Shown here piece after piece: positions 10,901-23,019 of a DNA stretch of 64,000 nt. This stretch comes from Gracilariopsis chorda (taxonomy: Eukaryota > Rhodophyta > Florideophyceae > Gracilariales > Gracilariaceae). The stretch lies in contig NBIV01000315.1 in the NCBI GenBank assembly GCA_003194525.1, positions 1-64,000 on the forward strand. Direction: 5' to 3'. Both the position numbers and the translations under genes were made by a program. The notes beneath the pieces were generated by a model that worked only from the letters and a program-made list of their open reading frames with translations, was not told the origin of the DNA and made no database searches. Each line of letters starts with the position of its first letter. The stretch's first letter is position 1.

Positions 10901-13084
10901 ATTTCAAAGTGTTTGGGTGTGCTGCGTTCGTGCTTAAGATGAAACCGGATACCAAGTTCGAGTCTCGTGCACTTGAGGGAGTGTACTTGCAGACTCTTGA
11001 GCATGGTGTGTATGATGTTTTAGTAAATGATAGTGATGAGATTCCACGCATTGTAAAGTCTCGGCATGTGACATTTGACGAGTCCAAGTTCCCTGGGGCA
11101 CCATTTCTGGAAACATGTTATGTGTGATGAAGGTGCATCAGATGATACTTATGAATGCACAGATCACTCTGAAATCGATACTGAGAGTGGTAGTATGGTT
11201 CTGTGGACACCCCATTCGACATTGAGAGTGATACGGAACATATTGAATCCACTCCTATACCAACGGCACAGAGCATTGAAAGCGGTACCGATCATCCAGA
11301 TGATAGCGAGCATACTTCTGGTGACGATTCGGACCCAGACAATTGTGGTGAGCAATGCCCCAAGTGCTAGTCAACATACTTCGGACACTGATGTCTTACC
11401 GGAATCTGAACCAGAACCACGCTATCCTCGCCGTACACGACGTGCACCAGCTAAGTGGTGGTACATGGCCGGTAGTGCAACGTCAAAAATGGATATTACT
11501 ACCAGTGATGAACCTACTCTGGGCGAAGCACTGTCTGCCACACCACTTGAGCAGAGCCTTTGGAAGGGTGCCATTGATGAAGAACTGACATCTCTGGAGG
11601 AGAAGAACACTTGGGAGGAGGATGAATCACCTGCCTCTCAGCCTCTTCCTACTCATGTCATTCTAAACCTAAAGCGCGATGCCAAAGGATCAGTTGAGAG
11701 ATTCAAGGCTAGGGTTGTGGCTGGTGGCAATCAGCAGACATACGGGCAGAACTACATGGAGACATATGCACCAGTAGTGCCATTTAGCCTGGTCCGCATG
11801 TTCCTGTACGTCGCACTTTGTCTTCAGATGTATGTGGCTCAAGTAGATGTTAAGACTGCATTTCTCAACGGTGAGCTTAAAGAAGACGTGTGGGTGATGT
11901 CGCCGCGTGGTGTTCCTGGTCTGACCACAAAGTGCTATAAGTTACTCAAGGCTATGTACGGTTTGAAACAGGCTCATCTAGCATGGCACACCAAGTTCAA
12001 AGCAGACATGAAGAGGTTGGGTTTTGAGGAACTACCCAGCGCACCGTGCGTATTCAAGCGAAAGGTTGGAGATGGCATGTATGCCTACATACTCGTATAT
12101 GTGGACGACATTCTGGTGTTCACGCCAACGCTGGAGCAACGGACTACGGTGTTGGAGGAGCTCAAAACACTCTATGACCTCCGCATTGAGAACCGAATCA
12201 CTCTGTACCTTGGCGTGGAGCTGTCATGGAAGATAGGTACAGCCGGAGAACTCCTTGGTGTCAAGCTGGGACAGTCGCTGTATATTGAAAGTGTACTTCG
12301 ACGATTTGGTCTCCAGAACGCTAAGCCAGTACCTAGCCCTATGGTGGAGTGCTTCTTCACATCTCTAGCAATGGAGGAGGACAAATCACCAATGGATGTG
12401 CAGTTGTACCAGCAGATGATCGGGTCTCTGCTGTACTTGGCACTACGTACTAGGTTGGATATACTTGCACCAGTTCTCATCCTGGCTCGTTTTCAGAGTG
12501 CTCCTACCGCTTGGTGTCACAAAGCAGTGAAGCGTGTGCTCAGGTACCTGTGTGGAACGCGACAGCATGGGCTATGCTACAGGCCTGGATCGCTAGATCT
12601 GCATGGTTTTGTGGACTCTGACTACGCTGGAGATACTACGAGTCGGAAGTCGATGTCCGGGTATATCGTTAAACTTGGGTCAGCAACCTGCTGGTATGGT
12701 GGTAGAAAACAAGCGTCAGTTGCGCTATCCACTGGCGAGGCGGAGTACTATGCTCTGACTTTGGCTGCACAGGAAGTGGTATGGGTTGCTCGTGTGCTAC
12801 GGGAATGCGGCTTCGACATGAAACCTTTGGTTCCTCTACACTCTGACAACCAGTGCGCATTGGAGTGGGCTGGTGGTGAAAGGTGTCCTTCTAGTCGTGC
12901 TAAGCACATTGATGTAAAGGTTCACTTTATCCGAGATCTCATAAGAGACAATGTGATTAGTGTTCAATATGTCCCAAGTGAGCTGAATGATGCCGATTTA
13001 CTCACCAAGCCATTGGGACGTATGAGTGTTAATGCAATTCTCAAACGGCTTGGTCTTGGACAGGAACTCGAGGAGGAGTGTTGA
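7946..13084 (+). pseudogene. Copia-1 gag-pol, copy 2
   Basis: Same polyprotein as copy 1. The reverse transcriptase and RNase H half (about 11,360-13,084) reads as one open frame ending LEEEC inside the 3' LTR, with YVDD and DSDYAGD motifs. The gag-protease half is clearly the same gene but degraded. The integrase region is split by the solo LTR at 9706-10478. The two halves differ sharply in decay although both flanking LTRs are nearly identical, so sequencing or consensus error is a real alternative to genuine decay. Confidence 0.88.
9706..10478 (-). repeat. Copia-3 solo LTR in Copia-1 copy 2
   Basis: A 773-base reverse-oriented LTR with the same target duplication TCTAC (9701-9705 and 10479-10483) and the same insertion site as the one at 3051-3828. 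The two are therefore one insertion event copied with its host element, not two insertions. Confidence 0.94.
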
Positions 13085-13811
13085 AGTGTTGAACTCTACA
13101 AGTGGTCGAGTGCCTGGCCAACCCCCACAGAAGGTGTCAGCTTGGTCCAAAACCAAACCTTCAGGGGACGATGGGCACTTTTGGAGCCCCTCGCTCCAAA
13201 AGCGCATATGCGCCTCTGCTCAAACCCAACGTGAAACGGCAATGTGATTGGCTACTGCAAAATGCTATATGCATTGTATACCGTACAAGTGTTATGGAGT
13301 GTATGGTACTGGATTGCGGATATGCACAAGTGGAGCAATGTGGTTGGTCCAAGTGTGCACGCAGTAGACGGTTGTGCTGCAATGCCGAAGATGCGAATGG
13401 GAGCTGTATTGGGTGATTTGGGACAATGTGCGTTTGCGGGCTGCGCGGAGGGGTTGGAGTGCAAGGATGGTAATTGTTGATTTTTTAGAGCTGGTTCCAG
13501 ATCAAGGGACTGGCAATGGATTTGCCGCATTGATTGATTTAGTTATTTGAAATTGTGACCCTCTAGATTGTGTGCGCGTTTCGTGTACACCTGCACACAC
13601 GAATAACGTGTAGTGTAATGGTGCAACCACCGCCGTCGCTTGCTGCGACGACGGTGAAGTGTGTGCGGTAGGGTATATGTAGATTGGCTTTGCCTGCTGT
13701 CGAGTAAACTGGTCGACTAAGGCTGACAACCTTCCTTGTTTTATTTTCTTGTTTCTTCTTCCTCCCGTTGTTTCTTCCCTTTTGTTTTCATAACCCGCGT
13801 GCGTTGCAACA
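13079..13811 (+). repeat. Copia-1 3' LTR of copy 2
   Basis: A 733-base LTR ending GCAACA, followed by AAAGTGACATGCC of a reverse-oriented Copia-2 integrase region. It shares its private variants with the LTR at 22,287-23,019 rather than with the LTR at 6427. Confidence 0.95.
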
Positions 13812-16422
13812 AAAGTGACATGCCGGGACCTCACAATTCGAGGTATCTCATTGTCACCAGTGACCAGAACCTCGTAAACACCATGATCCAGAGTCTGCAA
13901 GTACACTCCCTCAAGTGCACGAGACTCGAACTTGGTGTCCGGGTTCATTTTCAATACATATGCTGCGCATCCAAACACTCTAGCATGCTTCATTGATGGC
14001 TTATTACCATTCACCAACAGGTATGGAGTTGAGCTGGTGGTAGAATGTGGAACTCTGTTGCAAAGATAAATAACCTAGTTGAGTGCATAGGGCCATAGGC
14101 ACTCTGGCAAGTTGGCTTGAATCAGCAAAGCTTGAGCAGCTTCTTCCATGGTGCGATTGATGCGCTCGGCAATTGCGTTATGTTCCGGTGTATAGGGAGT
14201 AAGAACGACGTTCCCTGCAGACCATTGGCATTGTTTTCTTGTAACGCAATTTACTCCTCTGCATTGCTCGAGTGCAAATTTTGAACAAGCACATGCGCTC
14301 CTCCAAGCTGCTGGAGCTTCTGCCATATACCCAAACAGACTACCCCAATTTCAGATCTATGCAACATGAAGCCGAGGAAGACATATCGAGAGCGGTCATC
14401 GATAAACGCAGACGCATACTGAAAACGATCTGGAAACAATGGCAGCAGAGGACCAATGATGTCCGAGTGCACAATGTCTCCAATCTCCTTTGATCGTTTG
14501 AACTTTCCCAAAAACGGAAATTTATGCGCTTTGCCAAGTCGGCATGGTCGACATTATTCCTCCATGTGCTTCAGCTTTGGCACTCCATCAACTTGCTCGT
14601 GTACATTTTGAAGGTCTCGTGGGTTCATATGTGGAAGTCGGCGGTGTCACAGCTTTGTGACTTCTTGGTCTTTTGCGGATAGTAGCCTTGTGTGATCGGT
14701 GTGCTAGATGGGCCATGGCAGCGTGTACAACTTAGATCGTGTGTGTCGTTGACCACAACCAATTCCAAACCCCTCTTCGTGGGTAATGCGAACCTGACTT
14801 GCGCCGAACAGTGACTCTATTTCTTTATCGGGCATACGACCAACCGACACTAAGTTGTACCCAAGATCTGGGACATGTAGTACATCCGTAAATCGGAGGT
14901 TAGCCTCGACGAAGGGTGGTAACACATCCCCTTGTTGTGTGGCCGTGACCGTGGTATTGTCAGCAAGTTCAATACGCCTGGGAGATATGTCAACCAATGT
15001 GTTGGGCACAAACGCAGAAGCAGAACAAAAGAAATGGGACGTGGCACCACTGTCCGCATACGTATCCATTGTTGGGTACCTGTGCTGTCACTGAAAACCA
15101 AATGTTCCGGGGAGCATGGGCTGTTTTAGAGGGTACCTCTGCAAAAGCGCATATGCGCGTGTGCGCGAACCCAACGTGAAATTGGCTTCTGATTGGCTAC
15201 CGCAAATGTACATATGCAACGTGGTGCGTACAAGTGGTATGGCATAACTGGATCGGTTGGACACACCCACGTGTCCAGCTACTACAGTGGTCACAGTGTA
15301 CGTTGTGTGCAGGGGTTACTGGTGAAGTGGTTGACACCTGGTACAAGTGGTACAGCAGTGGTTGGTACAATGGTAAGGTGCGCATGCACTGTCAACAGGT
15401 TTACACATGCACGGGTATATTGATGACGTGGGTGTTGTGTGCATTGCCACATGATGACATGGCACTAACACCACAGGTTACGTGCCGACTTACCGTGACG
15501 TGTTGACTTACCGTGCGTGATGTGTTGGCATGTGCTGGCGTGTGTTGGAGTCGTGAATTTGTGCCTTTTCATGGTCATGTGTATGCACGTAACTATTACG
15601 GAACGTTGGTGCGTTGGTGTGCGTTGGTGTAATGAGGTTGTGCTGAGCTGGCTATGCCATGTTAGATGATGATTGGTAGTATTGAGTGTCCCTGCTTAGT
15701 GGTTTAGGTTTTACTTGTAGTTGGTGTTCCCGCGCAATTCGAGTTTAGAGTGGTATATAAGATGTGCCTGAAGGACCTCCAAGTAAATCCAAGCTAGAGC
15801 TGGCGAACTTCCCTTCCATCCCCTCAACTTCCTTTCAACTTTCAACATCCATGCTGTTACACACAGATGGGAGCACTGTAGACTTCTCGACACCCATTCC
15901 GGCGATCTCAATCTTGGATCCCCTTCATGATGACCTGCCAGAGTGTTTAGATTTGTCACCTGAACCAGCTTTGAGTTGGTCCAAGATTACTTTGGGTAAA
16001 CGGTTGTTCGGACTATCAGGATTCATGTGGCATAGGTCTTGCGTGTGGCCATCGTGTTGGCAGAAAGTGCAATGGTAACCATTTTTTGTGGCAACAGCAT
16101 AAGCACGCCCATTGGACTCAATGTTTGAGTTGGAATCTGATATATTACAATCATTTTTGCCCCCATTTGACAATTTGTTACGTCCACTAGAACGGCCGTT
16201 ACCTTTACCTCGGTTCTTTTTACGGTTACGACCACGAGTGGCACTGACAGAACCAAGTTGACGAGCATTGTACTCATCAATCAGGGTAGTTGCCACATAG
16301 TCCCATGTCAATTCCGAGATCTCCTTAGTCCTAAGTGCCGCAGCGGTTGACTCTAGTGAGCAGTTGGGGTTGATAGATGCTAGTAGCATTGGAGCCTTAT
16401 GTGACTCTGGAATGGCAGCATC
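13812..16422 (-). mobile_element. Copia-2 fragment E0 (Ty1/copia)
   Basis: Reverse-oriented piece of a Copia-2 element running from within gag (right, 16,422) to the end of integrase (left, 13,812). Recognisable parts on the minus strand are Gag with a CTFCQHDGH zinc knuckle (about 16,040-16,080), protease with DSGATSHFF (about 15,040), the integrase HHCC head (about 14,520-14,600) and the catalytic part with YTPEHNAIAERIN (about 14,160-14,200). Both ends are Copia-1 LTRs. It is broken several times and split by a Copia-3 solo LTR. Confidence 0.88.
15070..15847 (+). repeat. Copia-3 solo LTR in Copia-2 fragment E0
   Basis: A 778-base LTR in forward orientation, flanked by perfect 5-base duplications TCCAT (15065-15069 and 15848-15852). 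The uninterrupted target is present at 36,957-36,975. A TATATAA box lies at about 15,754. Confidence 0.95.
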
Positions 16423-17155
16423 TGTTGAAGTGTTGAACTCTACAAGTGGTCGAGTGCCTGGCCAACCCCCACAGAAGGTGTCAGCTTGGTCCAAAACCAA
16501 ACCTTCAGGGGACGATAGGCACTTTTGGAGCCCCTCGCTCCAAAAGCGCATATGCACCTCTGCTCAAACCCAACGTGAAACGGCAATGTGATTGGCTACT
16601 GCAAAATGCTATATGCATTGTATACCGTACAAGTGTTATGAAGTGTATGGTACGGGATTGCGGATATGCACAAGTGGAGCAATGTGGTTGGTCCAAGTGT
16701 GCGCGCAGTAGACGGTTGTGCTGCAATGCCGAAGATGCGAATGGGAGCTGTATTGGGTGATTTGGGACAATGTGCGTTTGCGGGCTGCGCGGAGGGGTTG
16801 GAGTGCCAGGATGGTAATTGTTGATTTTTTAGAGCTGGTTCCAGATCAAGGGACTGGCAATGGATTTGCCGCATTGATTGATTTAGTTATTTGAAATTGT
16901 GACCCTCTAGATTGTGCGAGCTTTTCGTGTACACCTGCACACACGAATAACGTGTAGTGTAATGGTGCAACCACCGCCGTCGCTTGCCGCGACGACGGTG
17001 AAGTGTGTGCGGTAGGGTATATGTAGATTGGCTTTGCCTGCTGTCGAGTAAACTGGTCGACGAAGGCTGACAACCTTCCTTGTTTTATTTTCTTGTGTCT
17101 TCTTCCTCCCGTTGTTTCTTCCCTTTTGTTTTCATAACCCGCGTGCGTTGCAACA
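16423..17155 (+). repeat. Copia-1 5' LTR of copy 3
   Basis: A 733-base LTR, TGTTG...CAACA, abutting Copia-2 gag sequence on the left and the PBS GGTTATGGGCCCAG on the right. Confidence 0.95.
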
Positions 17156-17942
17156 GGTTATGGGCCCAGAGCGTCGACTTTTTGCAGACGTCGCGCTCTA
17201 CTAATATCTCTTTGGATTCTACGAAGACTGGTTTTTCTTTCGCGCAGGTACGCGTTGCGTTGCGAGCGAGCGAATCTTGTGGAAGTCGAGTGGCAGTGGT
17301 GAAAGTAGGCAAAGCGTTCAGAGACACCTTCTCTGGTAAGCCGACCTGCGCCTGTTCCGATCCCTGCTTCTTTGCTTCAGCGCACAAGGAAGACCACGCT
17401 ATTTTCCGGCAAGGGACTAGAAGGGGTTGACTGGTGAAAGCTTATCGCGTCAGCTACTAGCCTCCCTTGGACGTCTCGTACGGATTGTAAAGCCCCTCGC
17501 TCTGAAGTGCGCAGAGCAGGATTGGTTGCAGAAACCGCATCTCACCTGGAGAGAGTTACCAGGGACCAGAGGATTCGGACCTCTAGGGTAGCGGGGATAG
17601 TATCTCCTGCCAGTGCGCCCGTCTTAAGACGTTTTATTTCTGTCCAGGCTCGTATCAGTACGTCCTGTGAGTATACTCCGGGCGTTGAGTACCCGAACTC
17701 TGCCTGTGATCGCGTACGAGACGCGTCTCGACAAGCGTAGTAGACTTGGTTACACGGTCTCCGCTGAAGTATTTGCTGTTGAGTGTTTGAGATTCTTCTC
17801 CGCTCCAGTTTTTCTGGTTCTTTGTGTAACAGAAGCCTTGAAATCCCTCTTTCGGCTTCAATACATTGCGTGGATATCACTACATTTGGCATCTACATAG
17901 TTGCTTTTGTTGCTTTTCTTTGGTTCTAGTCCCGTAGGAACC
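17156..17942 (+). other. Copia-1 5' leader, copy 3
   Basis: PBS at 17156-17169, then a leader homologous to copies 1 and 2 with scattered substitutions. The twin-hairpin module lies near 17,568-17,608. No gene seen. Confidence 0.75.
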
Positions 17943-20900
17943 ATGTCCGACTCCGAAGTTGAAACGGAATCCACATCTGGAATGAAAATTCCTCGTTTCC
18001 ATGGTAAGCGTGGTGATGATTATATGCTGTGGCGTCACCGTCTCCGTGCTGCATGCCATATTAATGGTGTCTGGAATGTCGCGAATCCCCCTGGGGTTCA
18101 ATCTACCACAGATATTTCAACTCAAGACACAACTACCGCAGGTAGTGGCACTGAAATAGCAACTCCCCGTATCATTGCGAAACGAGAAAAGGCTTGTGGT
18201 ATCATCATCTGTGCTCTTGGTGATGCTCCATTACGCGTAGTCATGGACGTGGATGATGATCCTGCACGTATGTTGCAACTCTTGGATGGACGTTATGCCT
18301 CCAATAGGACTGTATCTAGAATTGCAGTGCAGACACGATTGTTCCGAATGTCGTACAGCGGTGAGAACATGTCCAGCTATGTGGATCAATACACGGCATT
18401 GTTCGCTCAGTTAGACCGTATGGGCAAGGATGCTGCTATACCGGAGTCTCACAAGGCACCTATGCTACTTGCTTCCATTGATCTGAACAGTTCGTTGGAG
18501 TCCACGGCTGCTGCACTCCGTACCAAGGACATATCGGAACTGACTTGGGACTATGTGGCAACCACTTTGATCGATGAGTACAATGCTCGTCTGGTCAGTT
18601 CTTCTAGGTCAGGACGTACGCGAAGTCGAAAGAAGAACAGAAGCAAAGGTTCTGGTGGTTCACGTGTGTCCCAAAACTCCACTCACACTCACATCAGGGA
18701 TGGAAGTGACTCTGATGATCGGCCAAGTACAACTGGTAGAGCATACGTGGTGTCCAGTAACCGGACTTATCACTGTGAATTCTGTGATCGTGATGGTCAC
18801 ACAAAGGACAGATGCCATGTGAATCCCGATAACCCAGATAATCACTTACCCAAAAGCATCCTGGACAAGCTTAACATCAAATCGAAGAGCAAATCTGGGG
18901 CGTCCAAGTCTTGCAATAAACCGGCTGGTAGTTCATCAAAGATTGAGGTATGTGGTATGGCACTGGAAAAGTCTTCCATCGTACCTCCCGACAGTTGTGA
19001 TATGGACACCTATGCCGATAGTGGTGCTACATCACACTTTTTCCATTCGGTGTCTGCGTTTATTCCCGAGTCTTTGCACAACGTAGAAACTCGAACCATC
19101 ATGCTTGCGGACAATACTGAAGTATGTGCAACGCAGCGGGGTGACATAGTATTGCCATTTGAGTACGCAAACCTACGATTGACTGATGCCCTGTTCGTTC
19201 CAGAACTGGAATACAATTTGGTGTCCATAAGATGCTTGGCGGACAAGGGCATTGAATCTTTCCTTCGCTCAAGTGAAGTTCGTCTCACCTTGGACAATGG
19301 GTTTGTAGTCGGCAGTCGCCATCGCGATCGACGCTCGGGGTTGTACACCTTACCCGATCCGATATAGCAAGGTACCAACCCAACCCCATCCTCGTCACCA
19401 ACTAGTGGAGATCATTGCATGAAGACACCGGAGTCCAGTATTGCTAATCTATGGCATCGGCGACTTGCCCACATCAATGCGCGCGACCTCCAGTCAGTTT
19501 ACAAACATGCTGAAGGGGTGCCGAAGATGTCGGGAATGGAGGAGATATGCCGCCCGTGTATGCTTGGTAAGGCACATAAACTTCCGTTCCCTGGCAAATA
19601 CGACCGAGCATCAGCCGTACGTGAGGTGGTACACTCCGATATACTAGGACCCCTTGTCACTTCATTCCGACAAAGGTTTCAATATGCCTCTACCTTCCTT
19701 GACGAGCATTCAAGGTATGCACTCTTAGGCTTCATGACCCATAAAAGTGAAATTGCTGTTGTATTCGATGCAGTTGAGCACAAGTTCCAGCAGCTTGGAG
19801 GAGTGGCCATTGCGAAAGTGCACTCGGATAATGCCCAGGAGTATATTGCGTTGCAGCTGAACCCTGCCAACAATCTTCAAGACACTTCTTTCTCTCCTCC
19901 GTATACTCCGGAACACAATGCAATAGCCGAGCGCATCAATCGCACTATGGAGGAAGCTGCTCGAGCTTTGCTCATACAGGCAAGTCTCCCAGAGTGCTTG
20001 TGGCCATACGCATTAAAGCACGTCATACATGTTCGCAATAGGGTTTATCACTCAGCAACTGGAAGCAGCCCTTACCTTTTGATGACTGGTTCAAAACCAT
20101 CCCTGAAGCATGTCAAAGTGTTTGGGTGTGCTGCGTTCGTGCTTAAGATGAAACCGGATACCAAGTTCGAGTCTCGTGCACTTGAGGGAGTGTACTTGCA
20201 GACTCTTGAGCATGGTGTGTATGATGTTTTAGTAAATGATAGTGATGAGATTCCACGCATTGTAAAGTCTCGGCATGTGACGTTTGACGAGTCCAAGTTC
20301 CCTGGGGCACCATTTCTGGAACATGTTATGAGTGATGAAGGTGCATCAGATGATACTTATGAATGCACAGATCACTCTGAAATCGATACTGAGAGTGGTA
20401 GTATGGTTTCTGTGGACACCCCATTCGACATTGAGAGTGATACGGAACATATTGAATCCACTCCTATACCAACGGCACAGAGCATTGAAAGCGGTACCGA
20501 TCATCCAGATGATAGCGAGCATACTTCTGGTGACGATTCGGACCCAAACAATTGTGGTGAGCATGCCCCAAGTGCTAGTCAACATACTTCGGACACTGAT
20601 GTCCTACCGGAATCTGAACCAGAACCACGCTATCCTCGCCGTACACGACGTGCACCAGCTAAGTGGTGGTACATGGCCGGTAGTGCAACGTCACAAATGG
20701 ATATTACTACCAGTGATGAACCTACTCTGGGCGAAGCACTGTCTGCCACACCACTTGAGCAGAGCCTTTGGAAGAGTGCCATTGATGAAGAACTGACATC
20801 TCTGGAGGAGAAGAACACTTGGGAGGAGGATGAATCACCTGCCTCTCAGCCTCTTCCTACTCATGTCATTCTAAACGTAAAGCGCGATGCCAAAGGATCA

Positions 20901-22292
20901 GTTGAGAGATTCAAGGCTAGGGTTGTGGCTGGTGGCAATCACCAGACATACGGGCAGAACTACATGGAGACATATGCGCCAGTAGTGCCATTTAGCCTGG
21001 TCCGCATGTTCCTGTACGTCGCATTTTGTCTTCAAATGTATGTGGCTCAAGTAGATGTTAAGACTGCATTTCTCAACGGTGAGCTTAAAGAAGACGTGTG
21101 GGTGATGTCGCCACGTGGTGTTCCTGGTCTGACCACAAAGTGCTATAAGTTACTCAAGGCTATGTACGGTTTGAAACAGGCTCATATAGGATGGCACACC
21201 AAGTTCAAAGCAGACATGAAGAGGTTGGGTTTTGAGGAACTACCCAGCGCACCGTGCGTATTCAAGCGAAAGGTTGGAGATGGAATGTATGCCTACATAC
21301 TCGTATATGTGGACGACATTCTGGTGTTCACGCCAACGCTGGAGCAACGGACTACGGTGTTAGAGGAGCTCAAAACACTCTATGACCTCCGCATTGAGAA
21401 CCGAATCACTCTGTACCTTGGCGTGGAGCTGTCATGGAAGATAGGTACAGCCGGAGAACTCCTTGGTGTCAAGCTGGGACAGTCGCTGTATATTGAAAGT
21501 GTACTTCGACGATTTGGTCTCCAGAACGCTAAGCCAGTACCTAGCCCTATGGTGGAGTGCTTCTTCACATCTCTAGCAATGGAGGAGGACAAATCACCAA
21601 TGGATGTGCAGTTGTACCAGCAGATGATCGGGTCTCTGCTGTACTTGGCACTACGTACTAGGTTGGATATACTTGCACCAGTTCTCATCCTGGCTCGTTT
21701 TCAGAGTGCTCCTACCGCTTGGTGTCACAAAGCAGTGAAGCGTGTGCTCAGGTACCTGTGTGGAACGCGACAGCATGGGCTATGCTACAGGCCTGGATCG
21801 CTAGATCTGCATGGTTTTGTGGACTCTGACTACGCTGGAGATACTACGAGTCGGAAGTCGATGTCCGGGTATATCGTTAAACTTGGGTCAGCAACCTGCT
21901 GGTATGGTGGTAGAAAACAAGCGTCAGTTGCGCTATCCACTGGCGAGGCGGAGTACTATGCTCTGACTTTGGCTGCACAGGAAGTGGTATGGGTTGCTCG
22001 TGTGCTACGGGAATGCGGCTTCGACATGAAACCTTTGGTTCCTCTACACTCTGACAACCAGTGCGCATTGGAGTGGGCTGGTGGTGAAAGGTGTCCTTCT
22101 AGTCGTGCTAAGCACATTGATGTAAAGGTTCACTTTATCCGAGATCTCATAAGAGACAATGTGATTAGTGTTCAATATGTCCCAAGTGAGCTGAATGATG
22201 CCGATTTACTCACCAAGCCATTGGGACGTATGAGTGTTAATGCAATTCTCAAACGGCTTGGTCTTGGACAGGAACTCGAGGAGGAGTGTTGA
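17943..22292 (+). pseudogene. Copia-1 gag-pol, copy 3
   Basis: Best-preserved Copia-1 polyprotein, about 1,450 codons. In order it shows: Gag; zinc knuckle CEFCDRDGH (about 18,774); protease DSGATSHFF (about 19,017); integrase HHCC head (about 19,455-19,565) and DDE triad with D in HSDIL (19,638), D in HSDNAQEY (19,827) and E in AIAERIN (19,929); reverse transcriptase YVDD (21,306-21,317); RNase H DSDYAGD (about 21,822). It ends LEEEC with the stop inside the 3' LTR. Nearly whole, with about one or two breaks. Length and order are typical of Ty1/copia single-frame polyproteins. Confidence 0.93.
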
Positions 22293-23019
22293 AGTGTTGA
22301 ACTCTACAAGTGGTCGAGTGCCTGGCCAACCCCCACAGAAGGTGTCAGCTTGGTCCAAAACCAAACCTTCAGGGGACGATGGGCACTTTTGGAGCCCCTC
22401 GCTCCAAAAGCGCATATGCGCCTCTGCTCAAACCCAACGTGAAACGGCAATGTGATTGGCTACTGCAAAATGCTATATGCATTGTATACCGTACAAGTGT
22501 TATGGAGTGTATGGTACTGGATTGCGGATATGCACAAGTGGAGCAATGTGGTTGGTCCAAGTGTGCACGCAGTAGACGGTTGTGCTGCAATGCCGAAGAT
22601 GCGAATGGGAGCTGTATTGGGTGATTTGGGACAATGTGCGTTTGCGGGCTGCGCGGAGGGGTTGGAGTGCAAGGATGGTAATTGTTGATTTTTTAGAGCT
22701 GGTTCCAGATCAAGGGACTGGCAATGGATTTGCCGCATTGATTGATTTAGTTATTTGAAATTGTGACCCTCTAGATTGTGTGCGCGTTTCGTGTACACCT
22801 GCACACACGAATAACGTGTAGTGTAATGGTGCAACCACCGCCGTCGCTTGCTGCGACGACGGTGAAGTGTGTGCGGTAGGGTATATGTAGATTGGCTTTG
22901 CCTGCTGTCGAGTAAACTGGTCGACTAAGGCTGACAACCTTCCTTGTTTTATTTTCTTGTTTCTTCTTCCTCCCGTTGTTTCTTCCCTTTTGTTTTCATA
23001 ACCCGCGTGCGTTGCAACA
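22287..23019 (+). repeat. Copia-1 3' LTR of copy 3
   Basis: A 733-base LTR. Its right flank, AAAGTGACATGCC, is the same Copia-2 position that follows the LTR at 13,811. I see essentially no difference from the LTR at 13,079-13,811. Confidence 0.95.

Larger units (their letters stand above)
6427..13811 (+). mobile_element. Copia-1 copy 2 (Ty1/copia), tandem with copy 1
   Basis: Complete in extent: LTR 6427-7159, leader, gag-pol with the same Copia-3 solo LTR insertion as copy 1, and 3' LTR 13079-13811. The two LTRs differ at only about five positions by eye. It is broken in roughly ten places, more than its near-identical neighbours. Its 5' part follows copy 1 and its 3' part follows copy 3. 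Confidence 0.93.
16423..23019 (+). mobile_element. Copia-1 copy 3 (Ty1/copia), nearly whole
   Basis: LTR 16423-17155, leader, gag-pol 17943-22292, LTR 22287-23019, about 6.6 kb. It looks nearly whole, with about one or two breaks. The LTRs differ at roughly a dozen of 733 positions, but the two flanks are from different places in Copia-2 and show no target duplication. The LTR pair may therefore not date a single insertion. Confidence 0.94.
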
